Shown piece by piece: positions 1 to 8,733 of a stretch of DNA of 64,000 nucleotides. Origin of the DNA: Sva-07 sp963828415 (GTDB taxonomy: Bacteria; Actinomycetota; Acidimicrobiia; Acidimicrobiales; Ilumatobacteraceae); contig CAWHEI010000012.1 of assembly GCA_963828415.1 (NCBI GenBank), forward strand, positions 868,001-932,000. Direction: 5' to 3'. The position numbers and the translations under genes were made by a program. The notes below the pieces were generated by a model that saw only the letters and a program-made list of their open reading frames with translations, did no database searches and had not been told where the DNA came from. The first letter of the stretch is position 1; every line of letters begins with the position of its first letter.

Positions 1-565
1 GCAGCGCCAAGAGCGCGGACGCACCGAATCCGAAGAGACCGAGGCGACGACCGGGCCGGATCCCGGAAATCTTGAGCGATCGATAGCCGATGACGCCACC
101 GCACAGCAACGGTGCGGCATCGATGTCGGAGAACGCGTCCGGGATCGGGAAGACGAAATCGGCTCGGGCCAGCATCGTGTCGGCGTAGCCCCCGTCGCGA
201 TCCCAGCCGGTGAACTCCGCGAGGTCGCACAGGTTCTCGTCACCGGAGCGACAACGCCGGCACTCGCCACACGACCCGGCAAGCCAGGCGACACCGACAC
301 GATCGCCGAGCGACCATCGCTGCACTCCGTCGCCGAGCGCAGCCACCCGACCGACCACCTGATGGCCCGGCACGATGGGGAGCCGACGCGCCGCCAGGTC
401 ACCCTCGACCAACTGCAGGTCGGTTCGACACACTCCGCACGCGGCCACCTCGATGACGATCTCGCCAGGCCCAGGGCTCGGCCCATCCTCGATGCGCAGC
501 TCGAGTGGCCGCCCGGACATCGCGCCAGGGTGCGAGAGCACCTGCGATCGGCGGCGTGACGTCAC
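1..565 (-). CDS. zinc-dependent alcohol dehydrogenase, 3' part missing
   Basis: This is the N-terminal part of a medium-chain zinc alcohol dehydrogenase, cut by the window edge. Reading the minus strand from GTG at 565 gives about 188 residues with the catalytic-zinc cysteine in CGVCRTDLQ, the GHQVVGRV segment, and the four-cysteine structural zinc lobe CGECRRCRSGDENLC. The glycine-rich stretch GLFGFGA at the edge is the start of the nucleotide-binding fold. A GGGGG tract lies 5 bases before the GTG, which favours it over the internal ATG at 520. The family oxidises alcohols or reduces aldehydes with NAD(P); the substrate cannot be told from this part. It lies just upstream of a wax-ester/DGAT gene on the same strand, but a shared role is only a guess. 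Confidence 0.85.
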   Translation of the reverse strand, partial: MTSRRRSQVLSHPGAMSGRPLELRIEDGPSPGPGEIVIEVAACGVCRTDLQLVEGDLAARRLPIVPGHQVVGRVAALGDGVQRWSLGDRVGVAWLAGSCGECRRCRSGDENLCDLAEFTGWDRDGGYADTMLARADFVFPIPDAFSDIDAAPLLCGGVIGYRSLKISGIRPGRRLGLFGFGASALLAL

Positions 566-588
566 ATCAGCCCCCGCACCGTGTGACG

Positions 589-2049
589 CTACGCGAGCGT
601 GAGAATGTCGCGGAACGCGGCGTCGACGGCGTCGCGGAAGTCGCCGGGAGCATCGATCGCCGTGGGGTCGATGAAGAGGCCGATGTCGAAGCCGTTCTCG
701 TAGCTCAACGCCGTTGCATTGCAGGCCGTTCCGGCCACCGGGCCCATCGTGACGATGTACAGCACCTTGGCGCCCGACACGTACAGCGGAATCGGGGCAC
801 CCCGGAGATTCGATGTGGCGAAGTCGATCTTTGCTGCGGCGGCGCGAGCAGCACTCGTGATGACCGACGTGGGCAGCCAGTTGGCCACACCGGACAGCGC
901 GCTCATGCCCCCACCACTGTGTTCCATCGCTTCACGTTTGGCGGCGAGACGCGTGTGGATGTCGGTGATCCGCTCGGCGAGCGGCATCGAGGTGCCGGGT
1001 ACCTGCACCGGCACCGGGGTGAACGAGTTGCCGCCGATGGCGCTGTCGTGGCGAGTACTGAGCACGAAGCTCGTGTTGAAGGCATCGACCTCGACGTCGC
1101 GGTCGGCGTGGTAGCGCACGGCACCTTCGACCATGCCGGCCAGGAAGACGTCGTTGATGGTCACACCGTGTCGCTTGGCCGCATCCTTCAGTTCGTCGAG
1201 CGGCACCGAGACATGTTCGAGATGACGGTGACGCGACCGCTCCTTCCACAGCGGCGACCCGCCCGCGACCTCGTTGCCCGATCCGGTGAGCGCACCGAGC
1301 GTCGACGACACCATCTCGACGACACCATCGATCGAGTCCTTCGCCCGCTGCGGATCAGCCGGCCAGATCACGACTTCGCCCGCAACCCGACGGGCGACGC
1401 CCAGTTGGCGCCGCACGAGGTGGGCGAGCGACTGCCCGACCGCAGTTGGGAATCCGTCCGTCAGATCGCCACCGAGCTGCTTGGCATGGTGGCTCTCGAC
1501 CGCCTCCGCGACGATCGATTCGAGGTCGATGTCGTCGGGCATCGGAGCGTCGGGTTCGAGCTGCTGGTACATCTCGGCCATCCGCAGCTGGCCGATCCCG
1601 TCACTGACCGCATGATGCACGATCGCCCAGATCGCCGACCGGCCCCCCTTGACCCCGTCGATCAGCACGAAACGCCACAGCGGGCGGGTGCGGTCGAGGG
1701 GTTCCTGGTAGAGCTGGGCGGCGAGGTCGAAGAGCTGGCGCTCGGTGCCCGGCTTGGGCAGGCGCACGTGGCGAACGTGGAAGTCGACGTCGAACTCGGG
1801 ATCGGGCACCCATGCCGGCGGGGCAAGTCGGCCGATGCCGGGCACGACGCGCTCGTGCAGGCGCGGGATCTTGGCGACCGCCCGACGCATCGTGCGCCGG
1901 AAGTGCTCGGCGTCGATCCGCCCGTCGAGCAGGGTCAGTGACGCGCCACTCGGATTGAGCCACGGATCCTTCTCCACGTTCCACATCAAGGCTTCGTGAT
2001 CCGACATGCGGTCGGTGAACCGTGTCTCGCGTTCTCGGGTTTCGGCCAT
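589..2049 (-). CDS. WS/DGAT family O-acyltransferase
   Basis: The product is about 486 residues, typical for bacterial wax ester synthase/diacylglycerol acyltransferases, which move acyl groups from acyl-CoA to long-chain alcohols or diacylglycerol at the membrane surface. The catalytic HHAVSDG (HHxxxDG) motif is near residues 145-151. The N-terminal MSDHEALMWNVE and the PLDRTRPLWRF segment are typical of the family. I start at ATG 2049, which begins 25 bases after the upstream HAD-PlsC gene ends; an in-frame ATG at 2121 would overlap that gene and add an unrelated Pro-rich stretch. Being next to an acylglycerol-phosphate acyltransferase gene on the same strand suggests a small neutral-lipid or phospholipid operon. 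The acceptor alcohol is unknown. Confidence 0.9.
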   Translation of the reverse strand: MAETRERETRFTDRMSDHEALMWNVEKDPWLNPSGASLTLLDGRIDAEHFRRTMRRAVAKIPRLHERVVPGIGRLAPPAWVPDPEFDVDFHVRHVRLPKPGTERQLFDLAAQLYQEPLDRTRPLWRFVLIDGVKGGRSAIWAIVHHAVSDGIGQLRMAEMYQQLEPDAPMPDDIDLESIVAEAVESHHAKQLGGDLTDGFPTAVGQSLAHLVRRQLGVARRVAGEVVIWPADPQRAKDSIDGVVEMVSSTLGALTGSGNEVAGGSPLWKERSRHRHLEHVSVPLDELKDAAKRHGVTINDVFLAGMVEGAVRYHADRDVEVDAFNTSFVLSTRHDSAIGGNSFTPVPVQVPGTSMPLAERITDIHTRLAAKREAMEHSGGGMSALSGVANWLPTSVITSAARAAAAKIDFATSNLRGAPIPLYVSGAKVLYIVTMGPVAGTACNATALSYENGFDIGLFIDPTAIDAPGDFRDAVDAAFRDILTLA

Positions 2050-2074
2050 GGTCGTCTCGCTTCGTGTCGGTGCG

Positions 2075-3517
2075 TCAGGTGTCGGTGCCGGGCCGGCGAT
2101 CCAACTCGGCCTCGGGATCACCGTGATACCCGGGCGGGTAGGTCAGCGCCAACTCCTCGGCTGTCGGGGTCCGCTGCACCCGAGCCTCGGCCGGCAGCTG
2201 CGCGCTGAGTGCCTTCATGATCTTCTTGGTGTCAGCGTCGGGGCTGCGATGGTTCAACTTCACCGGCGGGCCGACCCTGACCGTCACCAAGGGGCGATCG
2301 GTCAGTGACATCTTGGGAAGCCGGGAACTCCGCGGCCACACCTTCTCGGTACCCCACAACCCGATCGGGATCACCGGAGCACCAGTCGCGGCCGCAATCC
2401 GGGCCGCACCCCAACGCCCCTTCAGGACGGGATCGAAGAACGCGGGGCCGCGTGGGATCGTCCCTTCGGGTGCGATCATCAGCAGTTCGCCGGCCTCGAT
2501 CGCGGCGATCGCTGCATCGAGCGGCTCGTCGGAACCCGTGCCGCGATCGACTCGAATGCCACCGGAGGCCTTCATCAGACGCCCGACGATGGGGACGTCG
2601 AACACCTCCTTCTTGCCGAGCCCGCGGACGTTGCGTCCGGTCTTGGCGATCACGAGGCCCATCACGATCGGGTCGAAGTACGAACGATGATTGAACACCA
2701 CGATCGCTGGGCCTGTCGCGGGGATGTTCTCGAGACCCTCGAACTCGATCCGGGCGTTCGGCGTGACGATCTCCTGGCGCATGAATGGGCGACCCCATTC
2801 CTGCAGTTCGCGCCCGAGGATCTTCGACACCCCGTCGGAGCGGTCGAAGTGGACGACTGGCCACCCGCGGATGGTCGCGGTGATCCGCAACTGCAGGTCG
2901 GGGTTGACGACGACCGGATGGCCGACGTTGGCGAGCAGCGGAGCGTCGAAGTAGCTGTCGCTGTAGGCCCACGACTCGGCGAGGTTCGCATCGTGTTCGT
3001 CGGCCCAGAGCGCTACGGCGTCGGCCTTCGAGCGCCCCCACACGAAGTCTCCGGTCATTCGGCCGGTGAACACCTCGTCGCCATCGGGCCCGACGGTGCG
3101 TTCCCACTGGGTCGCCACGACGTCGTCGAAGCCGAGGCGGTCGGCGAACGGTTTCACGAACACGAGCGGTGACGTGGTGGCCATCACGAGACGACGGCCG
3201 GCGGCCCGGTGCTCGTCGATCGCCTTGGCAGCGCCGGGCAGCAGCATGCCGACCAGCTCGTCGGCCGCCTCCTGCATGGCTGCGTCGACGGTGGCGACAC
3301 TCCACCCGTTGGCGGCTCGGCTCGACAAACGGGCGGGCTGCATCATCAGCCAGGTCTCGCCGAATTGTTCGTAGAACTTGGTGAGCACGTCGACGAGCGG
3401 GAGGTCGTGGGCGCCGCCGAGACCGTGTTCCGCGAGATGTCTGCGGAACACGGTCGCGGACGACGACGTGATCAGTGTCCGATCGAGATCGAACACGGCA
3501 AGCGCACGGCGAGACAT
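2075..3517 (-). CDS. HAD-IB hydrolase fused to PlsC-type 1-acylglycerol-3-phosphate acyltransferase
   Basis: This is a two-domain protein of about 480 residues. Residues 1-215 form a HAD-IB phosphatase-like domain with the nucleophile motif FDLDRT near the start. Residues 250-450 form a PlsC acyltransferase domain with NHRSYFD (HX4D, about 277-283) and APEGTIPRG (about 350-358). PlsC enzymes acylate lysophosphatidic acid, and the HAD half could remove a phosphate in the same lipid pathway. This fusion is known in actinobacteria. ATG 3517 is preceded immediately by an in-frame GTG (3520), so the start is uncertain by one codon. It is probably transcribed with the downstream WS/DGAT gene, which would fit storage-lipid synthesis. 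Confidence 0.9.
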   Translation of the reverse strand: MSRRALAVFDLDRTLITSSSATVFRRHLAEHGLGGAHDLPLVDVLTKFYEQFGETWLMMQPARLSSRAANGWSVATVDAAMQEAADELVGMLLPGAAKAIDEHRAAGRRLVMATTSPLVFVKPFADRLGFDDVVATQWERTVGPDGDEVFTGRMTGDFVWGRSKADAVALWADEHDANLAESWAYSDSYFDAPLLANVGHPVVVNPDLQLRITATIRGWPVVHFDRSDGVSKILGRELQEWGRPFMRQEIVTPNARIEFEGLENIPATGPAIVVFNHRSYFDPIVMGLVIAKTGRNVRGLGKKEVFDVPIVGRLMKASGGIRVDRGTGSDEPLDAAIAAIEAGELLMIAPEGTIPRGPAFFDPVLKGRWGAARIAAATGAPVIPIGLWGTEKVWPRSSRLPKMSLTDRPLVTVRVGPPVKLNHRSPDADTKKIMKALSAQLPAEARVQRTPTAEELALTYPPGYHGDPEAELDRRPGTDT

Positions 3518-3541
3518 CACCGCGAGCCTAGGTGGTCGACG

Positions 3542-5839
3542 TCAGGGCGCGGGCGCCGGCAGTGTTGTCGCCGTCTCCGCTGGAGTCGGAAGGGTACTCA
3601 CGCCCTGAATGACACCGTTACTCGCCTGACGATCAGGATCGGCGACCACAGCCCCGCCGATCGTGACCGGCGGGCCGGCGACCACGGTATAGAGCCCGAC
3701 CCCGAGCGAGTCGAACGACCCGGCGGCCACGAGTTCGGCAAGGGAGATCCGGCCCTCCTCGAGCAATGCCACCACGAAGACCGCTGCTGCCTCGCGATCG
3801 TCGGGATCTGTCAGCGATGCGACCAGCGCGTCCTGGCCCTCGAACGCCGAATCGAGCGGGGCGAGCGCCGTGAAGGTGTCCAAGCCATCGAGGAAGTCCG
3901 GCAACACTGGCAGGGCGTTGTTGACGATCGCCACCAGCGTCGTGTACGTCCCGGTCTTCTCGAGTTCCTGGAGCAGCGTGCCCACCGGGGTCGGGTCAAC
4001 CGTCGTGGGCGGAACCGTCTCGGGTGGCGCAGTCGTCGGCGGCACCGTGGTCGCAGGCGGCACCGTCGTGGCAGGCGGGACCGTCGTTGCGGGCGGGACC
4101 GTGGTGGCCGGAGTGCCGCTCTCGACGCCGAGGAGGTAGATCGCCTGCAGCGTGGCGGTGTCGATCACACCGGTTTCCGGCACGCCGAGCTCACGCTGGA
4201 GCGCCTTGACCGAATCGGTGAGCTCCTGTGTCCAGATGCCATCGATCGGGCCGGTGTAGAAGCCCAGTTCGGTCAACAGGATCTGGACCTCCATCGTGCT
4301 CTGCATCAGCGCATCGGCCTGATCGCCGAGCGCCTGACGCATGGCGGCATCGGTTGCGGCGTCCCAGATCCCGGTCGGCGGCAGGCCAACCGATGTCTGG
4401 AAGGCAGCGATCGCCGCGGTGAGTTCGGGGCTGTCGAGTCCGTCGATCGGGCCGGTGTAGAAGCCGAGGAAGCTGAGCGCCAACTGGATCTGCGTGTTCA
4501 GCGAAGCGGCCGCGTATGCCTCGTACTGGCGACGCAGCACGCTGATGTCGACGTCGGAGCTGTTGAGATCGGTGATGACGCCGCCTTCGAGACGAGCCGA
4601 GGTGTACCGGGCGAACGTGGGGTCGCCGTTGTCGTCGAGAGCGATCTGGCCACTCACGCCGTCGTAGTTGATGTCGTCGCCTGACTCGAGGTTGTCGAGG
4701 CAGTCGGCGTAGGTCGTGCACGTGACACCGTCGCCGGTGACGACGATCGCGGCCTCGGCGAGGCTGTCGGCGTCGCCGGCGTCGAGCACGGCGGTGGCCA
4801 ACGAGAGCACCATGGCGCAGTCGTAGGCCTGCGGCGCGTTCGCAATCTGGCCGTTCGGGTCAGCCTCGTACAAGCGTTCCAGGAAGGCGCGGGTGCCCAT
4901 CGTTCCGAGCATCTGGAACCCGTCGACGGCCGTTGCTTCGGTGCCAGCAGTCGCCAGCTCGGCGATGCGCGGTGAGAAGAAGGCGTCGAGACCGATCATG
5001 GTGGCGGGATCGAGCCCGGCGGAGACGAGCGCCGAGAGCAGGTTGGCGCCCTCTTCGTAGGTGACGAGGATCGACACGTCGGGCTGCAACGCCGCCACTT
5101 CCTGGGCGATGCCGGTGAACTGCACCCGTCGTGGGTTGTAGTCGACAACGCTCGGCACGAGGCCGGCGGACTGGAGCACGGCGGCCATCGTGTTGCCGAT
5201 GGACTGGCCGTACGCGTCGCCACGAGCGACGATCGCCACCTTCCACGGCGCGTCGGGAGCGGTTGCGTCGCGCCGTTCGATGATCTGGCCGGCCAGGTAG
5301 GTGGCCGTGACATCATCGGGAACGGCAGTACGGAAGAGTGCGAGCGGATCCTGGCCCAGCGTCAAGCTGGGGACCGTTGCGGAAGCCGAGCAGATTGTGG
5401 AATCGAGGGCGACCACTTCGTCGCGCACCTCGCGGCCGCCCGACGAGCCAGCGGGACCGATCAGTGCCTGCGCGCCGCCATCGACGGCAGCCGTCACGTT
5501 GGCGGCCGGCTCGGCGCCGGCCTCGGCGACCGACGTGGTGATGGTGAGCGGGCCTTCGAGCACGCCGCCGCCATCGTTGACATCTTCGACGGCGAAGTCG
5601 GCACCGCGCTGTTGACCCTGGAACAGGGTGGCCAGCAGACCAGACGACGGGGCGAGCAGTCCAACGTCGAGACCCTCGCCGGTCAGCCCTGCCTCGGTGG
5701 TCTCCGGTGTCGCTTCGGTGGTCTCCGGTGACGCCTCCGTGGTGGGGCTGGCGTCGTCGTCGCTGCCACTGCACCCGGCGATCAGCACGGCGGCGGCGAT
5801 CAATGCAGCGACCGAACGGTTCCGTCTACTACGAACCAT
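3542..5839 (-). CDS. mosaic lipoprotein: ABC-type ligand-binding domain, two peptidoglycan-binding repeats, fasciclin domain
   Basis: The 765-residue product starts at ATG 5839, behind GAGGAG at good spacing. It carries a lipoprotein signal peptide with lipobox LIAGC (Cys23) and a Thr/Glu-rich linker. Residues about 55-445 resemble LivJ-type branched-chain amino-acid binding proteins. Two peptidoglycan-binding-like repeats follow at about 448-512 and 513-572, each containing LGFYTGPIDG. After a (ATTVPP)n linker comes a fasciclin (FAS1) domain, about 619-755, with TFTALAPLDSAF and NGVIQGVSTL in the usual H1 and H2 places. No permease or ATPase gene is adjacent. I infer a cell-surface sensor or adhesin anchored in the membrane and touching the wall, not a simple transporter component. 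The domain calls are from motif reading; the combination is unusual. Confidence 0.8.
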   Translation of the reverse strand: MVRSRRNRSVAALIAAAVLIAGCSGSDDDASPTTEASPETTEATPETTEAGLTGEGLDVGLLAPSSGLLATLFQGQQRGADFAVEDVNDGGGVLEGPLTITTSVAEAGAEPAANVTAAVDGGAQALIGPAGSSGGREVRDEVVALDSTICSASATVPSLTLGQDPLALFRTAVPDDVTATYLAGQIIERRDATAPDAPWKVAIVARGDAYGQSIGNTMAAVLQSAGLVPSVVDYNPRRVQFTGIAQEVAALQPDVSILVTYEEGANLLSALVSAGLDPATMIGLDAFFSPRIAELATAGTEATAVDGFQMLGTMGTRAFLERLYEADPNGQIANAPQAYDCAMVLSLATAVLDAGDADSLAEAAIVVTGDGVTCTTYADCLDNLESGDDINYDGVSGQIALDDNGDPTFARYTSARLEGGVITDLNSSDVDISVLRRQYEAYAAASLNTQIQLALSFLGFYTGPIDGLDSPELTAAIAAFQTSVGLPPTGIWDAATDAAMRQALGDQADALMQSTMEVQILLTELGFYTGPIDGIWTQELTDSVKALQRELGVPETGVIDTATLQAIYLLGVESGTPATTVPPATTVPPATTVPPATTVPPTTAPPETVPPTTVDPTPVGTLLQELEKTGTYTTLVAIVNNALPVLPDFLDGLDTFTALAPLDSAFEGQDALVASLTDPDDREAAAVFVVALLEEGRISLAELVAAGSFDSLGVGLYTVVAGPPVTIGGAVVADPDRQASNGVIQGVSTLPTPAETATTLPAPAP

Positions 5840-6057
5840 GACTACTCCTCGAGAACACATTGGTGATCACCACGTCTGAACCATGGTTCGGAACGAGTGT
5901 TGTTGGCGGGGGAAACTCACGGCGATGGCCGACCGCATGGGAACGGTACTCGCCTATCGGCACCCGAGCCCGGCAACTTGAGGGCCGATTTGCAGGATCA
6001 CCCAGAAGGGGTGACCTGGGCCGTTTCGCGTACGCTCGGCGAGTGTCTCAGCCCCGC

Positions 6058-6956
6058 ATGCGGATCGGTGTCCAACTCCCGGAAGTCGAATGGGAGGTGC
6101 CGTTTCCCGAGCTCATTGCGATGGCCCGGACGGCCGAGGCAGTCGGGTTCGACTCCCTCTGGCTCGGCGATCATCTGCTCTACGAACTCGATGTCGGACG
6201 ATCGTGGGACCATGGGAAGTGTGGACCTCGCTGGCGGCGATCGCCGCTTCGACGTCGACGATCCAGATCGGTCCACTCGTCGCATCGACCAGCTTCCACG
6301 CTCCCGCGATGCTCGCCAAGCAGGCGACCACCGTCGATGCCGCGTCCCAGGGGCGACTCATCCTCGGGCTGGGGGCCGGCTGGAACCAACGGGAATACGA
6401 CGCGTTCGGGTTCTCCTTCGATCATCGCGTCAGTCGGTTCGCCGAGGCCTTCACCATCATCCGCACGTTGTTGCGCGAGGGCAGCATCGACTTCCACGGC
6501 GAGTACTACGACGTCGCCAACTGTCTCCTCCACCCGCGTTCGAGCCAAACCGGACCGCCCCTGATGGTCGGGTCGATCGGAGATCGAATGCTCGACATCA
6601 CGCTCCCCCACGTCGATTCGTGGAACATGTGGTGGAGCCAGTACGGCAACACGGCCGAGGGATTCCGTCGCGAGAAGGAGCGAGTCGACTCGCTGATCGA
6701 GGCGCATGGGCGAACAGGCGAGGTCGAGGCGACCACGGCGGTGCTCGTCCAACTGGACGATGGCGTGGGTCGCGTGATGGGCGATTACGACGACTTCAAC
6801 ACCGTCCGCCCGCTCACGGGTTCACCATCAGGGCTCGCCGATCGACTCCGCGAGTTCGAAGCTGCAGGCGCGGCACACGTCCAACTCGTCGTCGACCCGA
6901 TCACACGCCAGTCGATCGAGTGGCTCGGCGACGTCCTCACCGCATTTCGGCGCTGA
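6058..6956 (+). pseudogene. LLM-class F420-dependent oxidoreductase with a frameshift
   Basis: Two frames together give a full luciferase-like monooxygenase-fold oxidoreductase of about 300 residues. The first frame, from ATG 6058 (GTG 6043 is an alternative), reads MRIGVQLPEVEWEVP and continues through FDSLWLGDHLLYELDVGRS. The second takes over at GPWEVWTSLAAIA and runs to the stop at 6954-6956, with LGLGAGWNQREYDAFG and DSWNMWWSQYG. The break lies near 6195-6215. Adding one G to the GGG at 6206-6208 would restore RSWGPWEVW. Such enzymes usually use reduced F420. The defect is either a real one-base deletion or a sequencing error in a homopolymer; the rest of the second frame looks undecayed, so I cannot decide. 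Confidence 0.75.
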
Positions 6957-6959
6957 CCG

Positions 6960-8216
6960 TCAATCGGCGACGGCCATCGACCACCAGCTCCGCAAGCGAC
7001 GCTCGTGGTGGCCGCTCGCCAGCACCAGGTGGTTGCCGAGCGGATGGGTGAGCAGATCGTCGACGTTGCCGCTCGACAACGACACCGTCACCTGCGTGCG
7101 ACAGAGGTCGGCGTCGTCGCCGGTTGCGACGATGGCGCCCTCGACGATCCAGCACTCCTCGAGGTCGACCCCGCCGAGACGGATCAGGGTGACGGGCTGG
7201 GCGGCGAACTGAGCGCTGATCCCAACGCCCATCCCCGACTCGAAGTGCGTGTCGAGCGAGAAGCTCTCGACCATCGACGGTGCCACCGTGCAGTGTGCAA
7301 GCACGAGCTGGTTGCGCTCGACGTCGACGCTCGCCGGGTTGGCCATCCACGTGGGCTGGCCGAGCAGGTGGCGCACCCAGAGCATCGCCAAGGCGGACGG
7401 GACGTCGCCCTCACATCCGGCAACGATGCCGTCGTCGTTCAGGCTGGCGAGCGCGAGACACCCCGAGGTTCCCGGATCTCCCAGGAGATCGAAGCAACGC
7501 ACCGTGACCGCATCGAGTGAGTCGTGGTCGAGCACGTCGACCAGCGCGGCACGCACGCCCATCGCATCGTCGACTGCCCGACGATCGACGGTCGAACGCA
7601 CCGGGTCGGCCACCTTCGTGAAACGTTCAGCGAGCACGCCGGTCGGTGTGACGGGGGTTCGTGTCAACTCGATCATGCGGGTCGGTGCAACGGTGACGAC
7701 CTCCGGCCCCCAGCGTCGCCGAACCACTTCGGCGTCGGGGCTGCTGGCCACCAGCCAGGACGACGGGCCGCCGATGACACCCAAGCGTGTCGACCGCATG
7801 GCCACGACGGCTTCGAGATCACCGATCGCCTCGTCGAGCGTCATGCGATCGGCAGCAGCGTCGCCGGTGACCGACACGATGCGCCCTCGACCCCCCGCTT
7901 GCTGGATCGCCGCCAAGGTCTCCAGCGCGGCCGGCAACGAGTTGTGGCCACGGTGAGCGACGAGCACCGTCGGTTCGGTGGCGTCTCCGTCCGACCCGGC
8001 TGCGATCGCGTCGAGGAGCAATCGCTCGGTGCCACCGGTGGCCACCACGAAGACGTGTGGTGACGCCGCCAGGTCAGCATCTGCGTCGGCGATGTCGACG
8101 ACGGTCCCACCCAGGTCGTCGAGGAGACCTCGCACGGACGCCGTCACCGAGGCGACCGAGTGCGCATCGTGAAGTGCCGACGCGACGACGGAGTAGACGA
8201 AACGGTGGCCGGTCAC
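6960..8216 (-). CDS. hypothetical protein resembling the L-fucose/arabinose isomerase fold
   Basis: About 418 residues starting at GTG 8216, whose GTGA overlaps the stop of the thioredoxin gene, so the two are translationally coupled. The N-terminal half has Rossmann-like segments (VFVVATGGTERLL, VTVLVAHRGH-type strands). The C-terminal half has CLALASLNDDGIVAGCEGDV and LWVRHLLGQPTWMANPASVD, which resemble the C-terminal region of sugar isomerases of the fucose isomerase type, where a conserved Glu/Asp and His bind metal. The resemblance is from memory and the reaction is unknown. It converges with the frameshifted oxidoreductase gene, leaving only 3 bases between the two stops. Longer in-frame readings upstream of 8216 are shadow sequence across the thioredoxin gene. 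Confidence 0.6.
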   Translation of the reverse strand: MTGHRFVYSVVASALHDAHSVASVTASVRGLLDDLGGTVVDIADADADLAASPHVFVVATGGTERLLLDAIAAGSDGDATEPTVLVAHRGHNSLPAALETLAAIQQAGGRGRIVSVTGDAAADRMTLDEAIGDLEAVVAMRSTRLGVIGGPSSWLVASSPDAEVVRRRWGPEVVTVAPTRMIELTRTPVTPTGVLAERFTKVADPVRSTVDRRAVDDAMGVRAALVDVLDHDSLDAVTVRCFDLLGDPGTSGCLALASLNDDGIVAGCEGDVPSALAMLWVRHLLGQPTWMANPASVDVERNQLVLAHCTVAPSMVESFSLDTHFESGMGVGISAQFAAQPVTLIRLGGVDLEECWIVEGAIVATGDDADLCRTQVTVSLSSGNVDDLLTHPLGNHLVLASGHHERRLRSWWSMAVAD

Positions 8217-8653
8217 GACAACTGCTCGATACGTGCTCGCAGCACATGCTCGGGTTGGGCACCCACAACGGTGTCGATCAGTTCGCCGTCGCGCATGAAC
8301 AACAGCATCGGGATGCTGCGCGCCTGGTAGCGCTGCGCGGTGCGCGGCGACTCGTCGACGTTGACCTTGACGACCTTGAGCGTGGTGACGAATTCCTTCG
8401 AGAGCGCTTCGAGGACCGGCGCGACCATGCGGCACGGTCCACACCAGGGCGCCCACAGGTCGACGAGGACGAGACGATTGGTGTCGACGGCGTCGTGGAA
8501 CTCGTCGTCGCCGGCCTCGACGAGCCAAGGCATCGAGGTCTGGCATTTCGCGCAGCGCGGGGACCCCGACGCCGACGTCGGCAGACGGTTCTTCGCTCCA
8601 CAGGACGGACAGGCGGCGACGTTGTTCCCCACGGACCCCACGCTATGCAACAT
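8213..8653 (-). CDS. thioredoxin with N-terminal zinc ribbon (TrxC/Trx2-like)
   Basis: A 146-residue thioredoxin. An N-terminal zinc ribbon with CPSC (about 15-18) and CAKC (about 34-37) precedes the thioredoxin fold with the redox motif WAPWCGPC and the cis-proline in RSIPMLLF. This arrangement matches Trx2/TrxC proteins, which reduce protein disulfides in the cytoplasm and are often oxidative-stress responsive. The start is uncertain: ATG 8653 is listed, but GTG codons a few residues downstream (before GNNVAACPSC) are also possible. Its stop overlaps the start of the isomerase-like gene by 4 bases, so the two are co-translated. The divergent CHAD-CYTH gene begins 80 bases away. Confidence 0.9.
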   Translation of the reverse strand: MLHSVGSVGNNVAACPSCGAKNRLPTSASGSPRCAKCQTSMPWLVEAGDDEFHDAVDTNRLVLVDLWAPWCGPCRMVAPVLEALSKEFVTTLKVVKVNVDESPRTAQRYQARSIPMLLFMRDGELIDTVVGAQPEHVLRARIEQLS

Positions 8654-8733
8654 CCGCCACGTCGGTTAGGGCCGATCGTCCCCTCGATCGCCGGTACATT
8701 GACCTGGCCGACCGGACCGATTGACTGGATCAC

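Noticed and set aside
505..1941. Long plus-strand reading frame of 478 residues opposite the WS/DGAT gene
   Set aside because: High-GC shadow frame with Arg/His-rich sequence and no recognised domain, fully antisense to a gene with clear motifs.
5840..6042. Small gene in the 200-base gap before the oxidoreductase
   Set aside because: Frames lack a ribosome site and family features. Only short palindromes such as GAACCATGGTTC (5878-5889) are seen.
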